Positions 35,895 through 44,962 of a stretch of DNA of 64,000 nt are shown one piece after another. Both the position numbers and the translations under genes were made by a program. Every line of letters begins with the position of its first letter. Position 1 is the stretch's first letter. Location of the stretch: NCBI RefSeq assembly GCF_013033515.1, contig NZ_WQEG01000001.1, positions 1,144,849 through 1,208,848 of the forward strand, in the 5' to 3' direction. The DNA is from Ruegeria sp. HKCCA6707. GTDB taxonomy: Bacteria > Pseudomonadota > Alphaproteobacteria > Rhodobacterales > Rhodobacteraceae. Under the pieces are notes generated by a model. It saw only the letters and a list, made by a program, of their open reading frames with translations, did not search any database and was not told the origin of the DNA.

Positions 35895-35932
35895 GATTGC
35901 CGGGCATTCCCCCTCTGCCCGGCAATCGTTTT
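35895..35932 (+). terminator. Rho-independent terminator
   Basis: GATTGCCGGGCA (35895-35906) pairs with TGCCCGGCAATC (35916-35927), a perfect 12-bp stem with a 9-base loop, followed by GTTTTTC. It ends the small secreted protein unit. Confidence 0.93.
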
Positions 35933-36018
35933 TCGGGGCTGCACCCGCCGCCACTTGCCGCTAGCATGACAGAGAAGTCCCCCGTGTATCGTTTGCGGGA
36001 TCGGCAACGGAGCGAAAC

Positions 36019-36582
36019 ATGAGCACACCCAAACAGGCGGTTCTTGACGCCATTGACGCAGCCAACTCTCAAGACCCAAACCAAGAAGACGGCCAACCTG
36101 TCGAACTGTTATATGGGCAGCGCATGAGCGCAGAACTGGATCGATTGTTTCCACAAGCCTCTGATGCTTTGCAGATCGCGGCGCGCGGACAACATGTTGA
36201 ACGCTGGAAACTCAAACGCTCAGAATACCCCGAGGGCCGCGCTGGTTACCTGGCCTGGCGCAAGGCTCAGGGGGTTCATCACGCCGATGTTGTCATGGGG
36301 TTCATGTCGCAAGCGGGATTTGACAGCGCCGAGGTTGAAACCGTTGGCAGCATGTTGCGGAAAGAGGGCATCAAGCGAAACGCAGACGTGCAGGCACTGG
36401 AAGATGTGATCTGTTTCGTTTTCCTGAAATGGTATTTCGAACCCTTCGCCGCCAAGCATTCTGACGAGAAAGTACAAAGCATCGTGGAAAAGACCGCGCG
36501 CAAGATGTCCGCCGAAGGGCGCGCGCGGGTCTTGCAAGAGTTCTCGCCACCAGAACCGCTGGCCGCTGCGTTCGACAGCTAG
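36019..36582 (+). CDS. DUF4202 domain-containing protein
   Basis: A 187-residue cytosolic protein with the DUF4202 hallmark RWKLKRSEYPEGRAGYLAWR, followed by HHADVV and a later LEDVICFVFLKWYFEPFAAKH. Conserved His and Glu/Asp residues suggest an HD-like metal centre, but no activity is known to me. SD GGAGCG precedes the ATG. It converges with the ceramidase-family gene with a four-base (CTAG) overlap of stop codons. Confidence 0.85.
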   Translation: MSTPKQAVLDAIDAANSQDPNQEDGQPVELLYGQRMSAELDRLFPQASDALQIAARGQHVERWKLKRSEYPEGRAGYLAWRKAQGVHHADVVMGFMSQAGFDSAEVETVGSMLRKEGIKRNADVQALEDVICFVFLKWYFEPFAAKHSDEKVQSIVEKTARKMSAEGRARVLQEFSPPEPLAAAFDS

Positions 36583-37235
36583 GGTTCTGCGCGCGCAGAA
36601 CGCCCGCGCAAATACACTTCGATCATCCAGCCCAGCATGATGGCATTCAGAATGTGCCACATGAAATGCGTGCCCAGAGGGAACTGGTTGCAAACGTGTA
36701 GATCAAGCGCGCGGAAGGTGATCGAGGCGATCAGGATACAGGCGCCGATGGTCAATCCTTGCGCCAGGCGTGGCGTCCGGTGGCGCAGAAGGACGGCATA
36801 GATCAAGATGAGCAGCGGCACCGGCGCATAGCCAGCCGAGCTGCCCAGACCCGGAATGAACTGGAACAAAGGGACTGTGGCTGCAGCATAGGGGATGAAC
36901 AGTGCGGTCAGACCCAAAGCGGGCCAAACCCCCATCCCCCAAATGTCGCGATTGATGGCGTAGATATAGACCAGAATAAACATCAGGATTGGTGTCGTAT
37001 CCGCGATGGCCGCCCAAACCTGCGCATGGGTGTGGAACAGATAGCTGCCGATCCCAATGGCCGCCAATATCGCAACAAGCCCCATCGCCAGCGGAGCATC
37101 CTTGCCGCGCGCACGGCCAAACATGATCAGCGCCGCCACCAGAAACGCAGCATTTGTCACTGCATTCACCGGCTCGGACCAGTAATCGGGAGACAGCCTC
37201 TCGCAATACCCGTCGATATGTCGTGCCCATTCCAT
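36579..37235 (-). CDS. Ceramidase-family (CREST) membrane protein
   Basis: A 218-residue membrane protein with about seven helices. The His-containing motifs GSYLFHTHAQVWAAIADTTP and GTHFMWHILNAIMLGW match the alkaline-ceramidase/PAQR (CREST) superfamily, which uses zinc-bound His/Asp/Ser to cut lipid amides. CERLSPDYWSEPVNAVTNAA at the N-terminus is also typical of bacterial members. Whether the host has a ceramide-type lipid substrate cannot be told. Start at 37235 (MEWARHIDGYC). Confidence 0.85.
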   Translation of the reverse strand: MEWARHIDGYCERLSPDYWSEPVNAVTNAAFLVAALIMFGRARGKDAPLAMGLVAILAAIGIGSYLFHTHAQVWAAIADTTPILMFILVYIYAINRDIWGMGVWPALGLTALFIPYAAATVPLFQFIPGLGSSAGYAPVPLLILIYAVLLRHRTPRLAQGLTIGACILIASITFRALDLHVCNQFPLGTHFMWHILNAIMLGWMIEVYLRGRSARAEP

Positions 37236-37292
37236 AGATTTTTACATAGCGGATGCTAGGCTGGGTCCAAGTGATTTGTTGGAGGTGGAACT

Positions 37293-37985
37293 ATGAATAT
37301 CATTTGGCTGGGACACGGGAGTTTTCGCATTGAAACAGAAGGGCAAATCCTGCTGATCGATCCATGGCTGACGGGCAATCCTGTTCTACCGGAAACCAGC
37401 CATGACACGGCGGTTGAAGGGGCGACGCATATCCTGCTGACCCACACGCATTTCGACCATGTGGTCGATGTGTTGCCTCTGGCCAAACATCTGAAGATCC
37501 CCGTTGTCGGGCAATATGACCTGATGGGCTATTGGGCCGAGGCCGAAGGGATCGAGACCATCGGCTTCAACAAGGGTGGAACGGTCAACCTGAACGGGGT
37601 GATGGTCAGCATGGTCCCGGCCTCGCACAGCTCGACATTTTCAACGCCCGACGGGCTGCGCACGGGGGGGACCGAAGTAGGTTTCATGATCCGCACCGAG
37701 GGGCACACAGTCTATGTTTCGGGCGACACTGACATCATGGCGGATATGGACTGGATGGGAGACTATTACAAACCCGATATCGGCATCCTGTCAGCGGGTG
37801 GTCACTTTACCATGGACATGAAAGGCGCGGCATATGCGGCCAAGCGGTATTTCAACTTCAAAACGGTGATCCCCTGTCACTACAAAACCTTCCCGATCCT
37901 CGAACAATCCGCGCACGAGCTGACAGATGCCTTGCCGGGGGTCGATGTCATTGAACCTGAGGTGATGCAGACGATCACGCTTTGA
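37293..37985 (+). CDS. UPF0173 metal-dependent hydrolase (metallo-beta-lactamase fold)
   Basis: A 230-residue MBL-fold protein. MNIIWLGHGSFRIET opens the domain, and metal ligands fit H51, H53, D55 and H56 (LLTHTHFDHVVD), the His in VPASHSST, the Asp in VYVSGDTDIMADM, and PCHYKTFPIL. The family is widespread and has no assigned substrate. A GGAGG site precedes the ATG. Confidence 0.9.
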   Translation: MNIIWLGHGSFRIETEGQILLIDPWLTGNPVLPETSHDTAVEGATHILLTHTHFDHVVDVLPLAKHLKIPVVGQYDLMGYWAEAEGIETIGFNKGGTVNLNGVMVSMVPASHSSTFSTPDGLRTGGTEVGFMIRTEGHTVYVSGDTDIMADMDWMGDYYKPDIGILSAGGHFTMDMKGAAYAAKRYFNFKTVIPCHYKTFPILEQSAHELTDALPGVDVIEPEVMQTITL

Positions 37986-37995
37986 CCGATAGCTT

Positions 37996-38457
37996 TCAGT
38001 CAGCGGCAGGCCTGCGCGCGGCAAAGAAGTCGCGCAACAGTTCTGCCGCCTCTTCGCCCGCGATCCCGTCATAAATTTCCGGGACATGATGCGCCTGGGG
38101 ATGAGAAAACACCCGCGCGCCATGGGCCACACCACCGGATTTGGGATCAGACGCACCGTAGTAAATCCGCCGGATCCGCGCGGCGGCCAGGGCCGCTGCG
38201 CACATCGCGCAAGGTTCCAGCGTGACATAGAGGTCGTGATCCACCAAACGCTCGGACCCGGCCGCCGCACAAGCCGCGCGCAAGGCCAAAATCTCGGCAT
38301 GGGCCGTTGGGTCCGACAACTCGCGCGTGCGGTTGCCCGCTGCGGCCACCACCTGCCCGTCCGGTGCCACGATGACCGCGCCCACCGGAACCTCGCCGCG
38401 CGCACCAGCGGCGCGGGCCTCGGCCAGGGCCACATGCATATGCGATTTGAAACTCAT
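37996..38457 (-). CDS. tadA: tRNA-specific adenosine deaminase
   Basis: A 153-residue zinc deaminase that changes A34 of the tRNA anticodon to inosine. The active site fits H53 and E55 (TAHAEILAL) with C83 and C86 (EPCAMC). GEVPVGAVIV and RIRRIYYGASDPKSGGV are typical. It is divergent from the pseudouridine synthase gene. Confidence 0.95.
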   Translation of the reverse strand: MSFKSHMHVALAEARAAGARGEVPVGAVIVAPDGQVVAAAGNRTRELSDPTAHAEILALRAACAAAGSERLVDHDLYVTLEPCAMCAAALAAARIRRIYYGASDPKSGGVAHGARVFSHPQAHHVPEIYDGIAGEEAAELLRDFFAARRPAAD

Positions 38458-38518
38458 GCCTTTGACTGCATCAGAAACCTGTCTTTCGCAAGCCGTGCGG
38501 ATGCGCTATGGCCACGGG

Positions 38519-39334
38519 ATGACCAATACCCCTCCTCCCAGCGACCGGATCGCCAAAGTGCTGGCACGTGCCGGTGTCGCCTCGCGTCGCGAAGCTGAAC
38601 GCATGATCGAAGCTGGTCGTGTGACGGTGAATGGCAAAGCCATCAGCAGCCCCGCACTGAATGTCACCACCAAAGACAAGATCACCGTCGACGGCAAACC
38701 TGTGTCCGAGCCTGAACCATCGCGGCTGTGGCTCTATCACAAACCCTCGGGTCTGGTGACAACCGCGCGCGATGAAAAAGGGCGCGAGACGATTTTTGAC
38801 AAACTGCCCGAGGACATGCCCCGCGTCATGAGCGTTGGGCGGCTGGACCTGAATTCGGAAGGCCTGTTGTTGCTGACCAATGATGGCGGCATCAAACGCA
38901 AGCTGGAATTGCCCGCCACAGGCTGGCTGCGCAAATACCGGGTGCGGGTGAACGGACGCCCCAAGGATGAAGATTTCGAGCCCCTGCGCAAAGGTCTTGT
39001 GATCGAGGGCGAGCGGTTTCAACCCATGACCGTCACGCTGGACCGCCAGCAAGGTGCAAACGCATGGCTGACCATTGGCCTGCGCGAAGGCAAAAACCGC
39101 GAGATCCGGCGCGCAGTTGAAGATATCGGCTTTGTGGTCAACAGGTTGCTGCGTGTGTCCTATGGCCCGTTCCAACTGGGCAACCTGAAACCGGGTGAAG
39201 TTGAAGAAATCCGGCGCAAGGTTTTGCGCGACCAGCTTGGCCTGGATGGCAATACCGATCCCCAAAACAAACCCAAGCGCCCCGCCCGACCGCAACGCAA
39301 ACGGACGCAAATCGGCAAGAAACCTCGCAGTTGA
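38519..39334 (+). CDS. rRNA pseudouridine synthase (RluB/RsuA family)
   Basis: A 271-residue enzyme. An S4 RNA-binding domain (about 8-65, RIAKVLARAGVASRREAERM) precedes the catalytic domain. The catalytic Asp is D110 in VGRLDLNSEGLLLLTNDG, and GLREGKNREIRRAVE is the second signature. RluB is the best fit (23S rRNA U2605), but RluF/RsuA-type members are close. The C-terminal tail is Lys/Arg-rich (KPKRPARPQRKRTQIGKK). The ATG at 38519 is used; earlier in-frame starts overlap tadA on the other strand. Confidence 0.9.
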   Translation: MTNTPPPSDRIAKVLARAGVASRREAERMIEAGRVTVNGKAISSPALNVTTKDKITVDGKPVSEPEPSRLWLYHKPSGLVTTARDEKGRETIFDKLPEDMPRVMSVGRLDLNSEGLLLLTNDGGIKRKLELPATGWLRKYRVRVNGRPKDEDFEPLRKGLVIEGERFQPMTVTLDRQQGANAWLTIGLREGKNREIRRAVEDIGFVVNRLLRVSYGPFQLGNLKPGEVEEIRRKVLRDQLGLDGNTDPQNKPKRPARPQRKRTQIGKKPRS

Positions 39335-39415
39335 GGTCAGTTTTCGAACCTTCCCCCTAGCGCCAAGCCTCCGATTCACCTAAATTTTCTGTGAGGCGCA
39401 CAGCTGGGGGGTGCC

Positions 39416-39505
39416 ATGTCCGGAAGCGGAGTTCAGAAACTGACCTATGTGGTGCTGCTTGCGCTGATGTTCGGTGTATGCACCGGCCTTCTGGGAGGGT
39501 TGTGA
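39416..39505 (+). CDS. 29-residue membrane peptide upstream of xpaC-like gene
   Basis: A short ORF with an ATG at 39416 encodes one likely transmembrane helix (KLTYVVLLALMFGVCTGLL) with a short polar start. TGGGGGGT precedes the ATG. The stop is three bases from the XpaC gene's ATG, so translation would be coupled. It is too short for most gene finders, and its position at the head of the cluster is the main argument. Confidence 0.5.
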   Translation: MSGSGVQKLTYVVLLALMFGVCTGLLGGL

Positions 39506-39508
39506 GCC

Positions 39509-40411
39509 ATGGCCAAGCGCTTTGGCGGTAAATACAGCCCCGACGGTCCGCCCTCATCCGATCCGCAAACTCAACGCGGACAATTCCAGGGCGCCCGCGT
39601 CGAACCGGCAGGCGCACGCGCGAACCTGTTGTTTTTACCTGCAATACCATTGATTTTTCTGTCTCTGAACGACGGTGCGATTGGCATGACCATCGGGTTG
39701 ATCGCGGCTGGCGTCCTAACGGCTGCAGCATTTCTGTTGCGCGAGGGCCTGCGCGCCGAAGCCGCGTATAATGCGCGGCGCACGGCCCGCCGACCGTCTT
39801 TTCCACGCAAGATTTTCGCCAGTCTTTTGACCGGCCTGGGCATTGCCTTGGCGGCCTACCGCACCGAGTTCCTTGATGGACAAGCGGGTCTTGTAGCTCC
39901 GATCCTGTTTGGGATTGCCGCTGGTGTTCTGCATTCCGTCTCGTTCGGTATCGACCCGATGAAAGACAAGGGCATGGAGGGGATCGACACCTTCCAGCAA
40001 GACCGAGTTGCCCGGGTCGTGGAAGATGCCGAAGCCCATTTGACGGCAATGACAGATGCCATAAAACGCGCGGGCGATCGGCAGATCGAGTCGCGCCTGG
40101 AACGGTTTCAGGAGACCGCCCGCGAACTGTTCCGGACAGTCGAGGAAGACCCCCGCGATTTGGCTGGGGCGCGGAAGTATTTGACGGTTTACCTTCAGGG
40201 GGCCCGCGACGCGACCATCAAGTTTTCAGACGTGTACGCTCGCACCCGCGACCCTCAGGCTTTGGCAGATTACGCTGCCCTGTTGGACGACCTGGAACAG
40301 AATTTTGCGGCCCGCACGCGTAAGATGCTGCTGGACGACCGCAGCGATATGACAGTTGAAATTGATGTGCTGCGCGAAAGGCTGCAGCGTGAAGGCGTCC
40401 GGTTGGACTGA
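39509..40411 (+). CDS. XpaC-family protein (5-bromo-4-chloroindolyl phosphate hydrolysis family)
   Basis: A 300-residue membrane-associated protein. A Pro/Gly-rich start is followed by three or four hydrophobic segments (about 40-75 and 105-150), then a long helical C-terminal domain (160-300, DTFQQDRVARVVEDAEAHL, KYLTVYLQGARDATIKFSDV) typical of XpaC. The family name comes from a hydrolysis phenotype, and the biochemical activity is not proven. It is the second gene of a co-directional set with telA, a DUF2927 lipoprotein, an SPFH protein and a zinc-ribbon protein. Confidence 0.85.
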   Translation: MAKRFGGKYSPDGPPSSDPQTQRGQFQGARVEPAGARANLLFLPAIPLIFLSLNDGAIGMTIGLIAAGVLTAAAFLLREGLRAEAAYNARRTARRPSFPRKIFASLLTGLGIALAAYRTEFLDGQAGLVAPILFGIAAGVLHSVSFGIDPMKDKGMEGIDTFQQDRVARVVEDAEAHLTAMTDAIKRAGDRQIESRLERFQETARELFRTVEEDPRDLAGARKYLTVYLQGARDATIKFSDVYARTRDPQALADYAALLDDLEQNFAARTRKMLLDDRSDMTVEIDVLRERLQREGVRLD

Positions 40412-40442
40412 CCGGCCATTTTTTTGAGCGAGGATCATCCCC

Positions 40443-41633
40443 ATGTCCGATACAGTTAAGAACAAGGCGGTCGAAGCCGAAACACTGGTGCAGGAAGTCA
40501 CAGCAGTCGCATTGCCTGAACCGAAGACGGACATCGTGCCGCTGGAAGAGGCCGACGAGCCTGTCGGCGCCGAGATCCGCAAGCGCATGGCCGAGATTGA
40601 TATGGAAAACACCAATTCGATCATCGCCTTTGGCTCGGGCGCGCAAACCGAATTGCAGGAAATCAGCCAGGCGATGCTGGCAGATGTACGCAACAAGGAT
40701 GTAGGCCCCGCGGGGGACAGCCTGCGCAACATCGTAACCACGATCCGCGGCTTTTCGGTCAGCGAGTTGGATGTACGCCGCGAACGCAGCTGGTGGGAAA
40801 AACTGCTGGGCAAGGCCGCGCCCTTTGCCAAGTTCACCGCAAAGTATGAAGAGGTACAAGGCCAGATCGATCGGATCACGGACGATCTTCTGGGCCACGA
40901 ACATACGCTGCTGAAAGACATCAAGTCCTTGGATCTTCTTTATGAAAAGACGCTGGGTTTCTACGACGAACTGGCGCTCTATATCGCGGCGGGTGAGGAA
41001 AAGCTGACCGAGCTGGACAGCCATGACATCCCCGAGAAAGAAGCCGAGGTGCAGGCTTCGCCTGAAGATCAGCAAGTGATGAAAGCGCAAGAACTGCGCG
41101 ATCTGCGTGCCGCCCGCGACGATCTGGAACGTCGGGTTCACGACCTGAAACTGACGCGCCAAGTGACGATGCAATCGCTTCCGTCAATCCGTCTGGTGCA
41201 GGAAAACGACAAGTCGCTGGTGACCAAGATCAACTCGACGCTCGTCAACACGGTGCCCTTGTGGGAAACGCAACTGGCGCAGGCCGTCACTATTCAGCGC
41301 AGCGCCGAGGCCGCGGCTGCGGTCCGCGATGCCAATGATCTGACCAATGAACTGCTGACCTCGAACGCGGCCAATCTGCGAGACTCCAACAAGATGATCC
41401 GCGAGGAAATGGAACGCGGCGTGTTTGACATCGAAGCAGTCAAACAGGCCAATGCCGATCTGATCGGAACAATCAACGAAAGCCTGGCGATCGCAGATGA
41501 AGGCAAGGCTAAACGCGCAGCCGCCGAAGAGGATCTGAAAAAGATGGAAGCCGAACTGCGCGACACACTGGCCTCAGCCAAGGCACGCCAGGATGGCACC
41601 GGCGACACAGCCGGAACAGCCGTACCAGGCTAA
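40443..41633 (+). CDS. Toxic anion resistance protein (TelA family)
   Basis: A 396-residue, mostly helical protein. The TelA domain shows FGSGAQTELQEISQAMLADV, then DLLGHEHTLLKDIKSLDLLY and ELALYIAAGEEKL, then QVTMQSLPSIRLVQENDKSL and VPLWETQLAQAV, all conserved landmarks. The last 100 residues form coiled coils. TelA proteins were linked to tellurite resistance, and comparative work places them with membrane and stress modules. It lies 31 bases after the XpaC gene. Confidence 0.93.
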   Translation: MSDTVKNKAVEAETLVQEVTAVALPEPKTDIVPLEEADEPVGAEIRKRMAEIDMENTNSIIAFGSGAQTELQEISQAMLADVRNKDVGPAGDSLRNIVTTIRGFSVSELDVRRERSWWEKLLGKAAPFAKFTAKYEEVQGQIDRITDDLLGHEHTLLKDIKSLDLLYEKTLGFYDELALYIAAGEEKLTELDSHDIPEKEAEVQASPEDQQVMKAQELRDLRAARDDLERRVHDLKLTRQVTMQSLPSIRLVQENDKSLVTKINSTLVNTVPLWETQLAQAVTIQRSAEAAAAVRDANDLTNELLTSNAANLRDSNKMIREEMERGVFDIEAVKQANADLIGTINESLAIADEGKAKRAAAEEDLKKMEAELRDTLASAKARQDGTGDTAGTAVPG

Positions 41634-41647
41634 CAGGCGGTCGGAAC

Positions 41648-42607
41648 GTGGCGCTGATGAAATACCGAAATTTCGCCTTTGGGCTGGCCGCTTGTCTGGG
41701 GCTGGCCAATTGTGATGAGGCTTTGACCACATCCTTTGAACCGGAATCAAAGCCAGTTTCACCTGCGGAAGTGCCCGCAAACGCCTATGTTCCACCCTCT
41801 GCCGCCAGCCAGGATCTGGCACGGTTCTATGCACGTGTCGAACGGGATCTGTTAACACGGGGTTTGCTGCGCACCGATGGTGGCGGACCCGACACGCCCT
41901 ATGACGCCAGCGATCTTGAGCGGAATTTCGAAGCCATCGCGTTTTACAGCGAATACCCGGATCATTCGATCTCTATTGGTACAATTCAGACAAATGGGCA
42001 GCTTAGCCGCTGGTCTGGGCCTGTGCGACTTCAGACCGAATTTGGTCCCACTGTCGCACCAGAGGTGCGTGATCAGGATCAGGCCCGGGTCGAAGCCTAT
42101 GCCCAGCGCTTATCCAAACTGACATCCCACCCGATCTCGACCGTCAACCGGCGGGGCAATTTTCTGGTGTTCTTTGCCGGCAAGGATGACAGCGCCTATG
42201 TGGTCAGTCGGTTGAAAAGCTTGATTCCCGGCATCAGCCAATCAGCGCTCGAACTGGTGGCTAACCCAAGACCCAATTTCGATTGTTTTGTCTTCGCCTC
42301 TGCGACCAGTCAGAACCCGTTCAACTACGTTCGTGCCGTCACATTGATCCGGGCGGAATTGCCGGATCTGGTGCGGCTCAGCTGTATCCACGAAGAGATC
42401 GCGCAAGGACTGGGCTTGTCAAATGACAGCCCCGCCGCAAGACCGTCGATCTTCAATGACGATGATGAGTTTGCGCTTTTGACAAGCCATGATGAGAAAT
42501 TGCTGACGATGCTTTACGATCCTCGCCTCAAATCTGGTGTTGCCATAGAAGACGCACGCCCCGTGATGCGGATCATTGCACGTGAATTGACAGGGCAATC
42601 GCTCTGA
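41648..42607 (+). CDS. DUF2927 lipoprotein
   Basis: A 319-residue lipoprotein with FAFGLAACLGLANC as its leader and a lipobox ending at Cys about residue 22. The DUF2927 domain fills the rest (DLERNFEAIAFYSEY near the start, SCIHEEIAQGLGLSND near the end). The HEEIAQ segment in a helical context recalls a metalloprotease-like zinc motif. GTG at 41648 is a possible start and ATG at 41657 an alternative; both keep the signal peptide. It sits between telA and the SPFH gene with gaps of 14 and 22 bases, suggesting co-transcription. Confidence 0.83.
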   Translation: MALMKYRNFAFGLAACLGLANCDEALTTSFEPESKPVSPAEVPANAYVPPSAASQDLARFYARVERDLLTRGLLRTDGGGPDTPYDASDLERNFEAIAFYSEYPDHSISIGTIQTNGQLSRWSGPVRLQTEFGPTVAPEVRDQDQARVEAYAQRLSKLTSHPISTVNRRGNFLVFFAGKDDSAYVVSRLKSLIPGISQSALELVANPRPNFDCFVFASATSQNPFNYVRAVTLIRAELPDLVRLSCIHEEIAQGLGLSNDSPAARPSIFNDDDEFALLTSHDEKLLTMLYDPRLKSGVAIEDARPVMRIIARELTGQSL

Positions 42608-42629
42608 CCCCAAGGACAGGAGACCCCAA

Positions 42630-43778
42630 ATGGGCATTTTCGATTTTCTGACCGGAGAATTTATTGACGTCATCCATTGGGTTGATGACACCCGAGACAC
42701 GATGGTCTGGCGATTCGAGCGCGAGGGCCACGAGATCAAGTACGGGGCAAAGCTGACCGTGCGTGAAGGGCAATCGGCGGTCTTTGTCCACGAAGGACAG
42801 TTGGCGGATGTGTTTACGCCCGGGCTTTATATGCTTGAAACCAACAACATGCCGATCCTGACGACGTTGCAACATTGGGATCACGGGTTTCAGTCACCGT
42901 TCAAGTCCGAGATCTATTTCGTCAACACCACCCGGTTCAATGATCTGAAATGGGGCACAAAGAACCCGATCATGCTGCGCGACCCCGAATTTGGGCCGAC
43001 GCGCATCCGGGCCTTTGGCACCTATACGGTACGCGTGAAAGACCCGGCCAAGTTTCTGGTCGAGATCGTGGGCACAGATGGCGAGTTCACGATGGATGAG
43101 ATCAGCTTTCAGATCCGCAACATCATCGTCCAAGAGTTCAGCCGCGTGATTGCAGGCTCGGGCATCCCGGTATTGGATATGGCCGCCAATACGGCGGATC
43201 TGGGCAAACTGATTGCCGCCGAAGTCTCGCCGGTTCTGGAGGGCTATGGGCTGGAGATGCCCGAGTTTTATATCGAGAATATCTCGTTGCCACCCGCGGT
43301 TGAGGCCGCGCTGGACAAGCGCACCTCGATGGGGCTTGCCGGAGATTTGGGCAAGTTCACGCAGTATTCTGCCGCTGAAGCGATGACAGCGGCGGCCAAT
43401 AATCCCGGCCAGGGTGGCGGCATGGGCGCCGGTCTTGGCATGGGTATGGGAATGGCCATGGCCAACCAGATGGCGAACATGGCAGCGGGTCAACCGAGCG
43501 GCCCGTGGGGCAGTTCCGCCCCCGTTGCCCCACAGCCCTCAGCGCAGGCGGCGCCGCCGCCCCCACCTCCTGTCGAGCATGTATGGCATATCGCCGTGGA
43601 CGGTCAGACAAGCGGGCCGTTTTCCAAGGCCAAGATGGGGCGCATGGCCACGGAGGGCGAGCTGACGCGTGACACCCACGTCTGGACCGCTGGCCAGGAT
43701 GGATGGAAAAAGGCCGGCGATGTGCAGGAGCTTGCGCAATTGTTCACGATCCTGCCGCCTCCTCCACCGGGGGCGTAA
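42630..43778 (+). CDS. SPFH-domain protein with C-terminal GYF_2 domain (YdjI-like)
   Basis: A 382-residue protein. The N-terminal 275 residues are an SPFH/band-7-like domain of the virion-core-protein type (VREGQSAVFVHEGQLADVF, IYFVNTTRFNDLKWGTKNP, YGLEMPEFYIENISLPP). A Gly/Met- then Pro-rich linker (about 275-315) leads to a GYF_2 domain (about 318-372, WHIAVDGQTSGPFSKAKMG, DGWKKAGDV). Such proteins form membrane-associated scaffolds. An AGGAGA site precedes the ATG. Confidence 0.9.
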   Translation: MGIFDFLTGEFIDVIHWVDDTRDTMVWRFEREGHEIKYGAKLTVREGQSAVFVHEGQLADVFTPGLYMLETNNMPILTTLQHWDHGFQSPFKSEIYFVNTTRFNDLKWGTKNPIMLRDPEFGPTRIRAFGTYTVRVKDPAKFLVEIVGTDGEFTMDEISFQIRNIIVQEFSRVIAGSGIPVLDMAANTADLGKLIAAEVSPVLEGYGLEMPEFYIENISLPPAVEAALDKRTSMGLAGDLGKFTQYSAAEAMTAAANNPGQGGGMGAGLGMGMGMAMANQMANMAAGQPSGPWGSSAPVAPQPSAQAAPPPPPPVEHVWHIAVDGQTSGPFSKAKMGRMATEGELTRDTHVWTAGQDGWKKAGDVQELAQLFTILPPPPPGA

Positions 43779-43808
43779 CTGCGTTAGATCGCTCCGGAGA
43801 CAGACGGT

Positions 43809-44900
43809 ATGGCCAAGGATGAACATCGTTTTCCCTGCGACCAATGTGGCGCGGATTATCGGTTCGATCCCGACATCGGCACACTGACCTGCGATCATTG
43901 CGGGCATTCGAAACCTGTGGGTTCTGGCCCCTGGGGAGCGGCCACTCTGCGCGAGTTGAACTTTGATGCAGCGATCGCCGACCGGCTTCCAGACAGTGAG
44001 ATCGAAGAAACCCGTGTTCTGAGCTGCCCGAACTGCGCGGCTCAGGTAGAGTTCGATCCAAACACGCATGCCGCCGAATGTCCGTTTTGCGCCACGCCGG
44101 TGGTTACCGATACCGGCACAAACCGTCATATCAAACCCAAAGGCGTTCTGCCTTTTGCCCTGGACGAACGTGCCGCACACAAGGCCATGAGCAATTGGCT
44201 GGGTCGGCTTTGGTTCGCGCCAAATGGGTTGAAAGACTATGCGCGGAAGGGTCGGAAAATGCAGGGGATTTATGTGCCCTATTGGACCTTCGACGCAGAC
44301 ACCAAGACGCAATATCGGGGCGAACGTGGCGTCGTCTATTACGAAACGCACACTGTCATGCGCGATGGCAAACGGGTTCAGCAACAGGTGGCCAAGGTGC
44401 GATGGTCGCCGAAATCGGGCAGGGTTGCGCGGTTTTTTGATGATGTGCTGGTGCTGGCCTCTACCTCGCTGCCAAAGTCTTATACTGATGCGCTGGAACC
44501 CTGGGATTTGCCCGCACTCGAGCCTTATCAACCGGAATATCTGGCTGGATTCCGGGCAGAGGCCTACACCGTGCCACTGCGGGACGGCTATCAGCAGGCG
44601 CGCGGGTATATGGCACGGGTCATCGAGCGGGACGTGCGGTTTGACATCGGCGGGGATCGTCAGCGCATACATGCCGTCGATACCGAGGTGCGCGACGTGA
44701 CGTTCAAACACATCCTGCTGCCAGTCTGGTTGGCCGCCTACAAGTACCGTGGGCAAACCTATCGTTTTGTCGTGAACGGGCGCACAGGACGCGTTCAGGG
44801 CGAGCGCCCATGGTCGGCCCTCAAGATCACAATTGCCGTCGTGCTGGGCTTACTGGTTGCCGCCGGTATCGGCTACATGATGGCCACCGGGCAACAATAG
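43809..44900 (+). CDS. Zinc-ribbon membrane protein (primosomal-helicase-like label)
   Basis: A 363-residue protein. Two zinc ribbons open it: C10/C13 with C28/C31 (PCDQC and CDHCGH) and a second set (LSCPNC, AECPFC). A central domain (about 120-330, [37 protein letters not shown]) precedes one C-terminal transmembrane helix (about 338-357). Databases often label such proteins as helicase-like or TFIIB-type zinc ribbon, but no helicase motif is present. It closes the cluster, 30 bases after the SPFH gene. Confidence 0.8.
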   Translation: MAKDEHRFPCDQCGADYRFDPDIGTLTCDHCGHSKPVGSGPWGAATLRELNFDAAIADRLPDSEIEETRVLSCPNCAAQVEFDPNTHAAECPFCATPVVTDTGTNRHIKPKGVLPFALDERAAHKAMSNWLGRLWFAPNGLKDYARKGRKMQGIYVPYWTFDADTKTQYRGERGVVYYETHTVMRDGKRVQQQVAKVRWSPKSGRVARFFDDVLVLASTSLPKSYTDALEPWDLPALEPYQPEYLAGFRAEAYTVPLRDGYQQARGYMARVIERDVRFDIGGDRQRIHAVDTEVRDVTFKHILLPVWLAAYKYRGQTYRFVVNGRTGRVQGERPWSALKITIAVVLGLLVAAGIGYMMATGQQ

Positions 44901-44962
44901 TTGACGCCCGCAAGCTGCGAACTGGGCCTAAGGCACTGATCTCAATAAAAAGGAACACCAGA

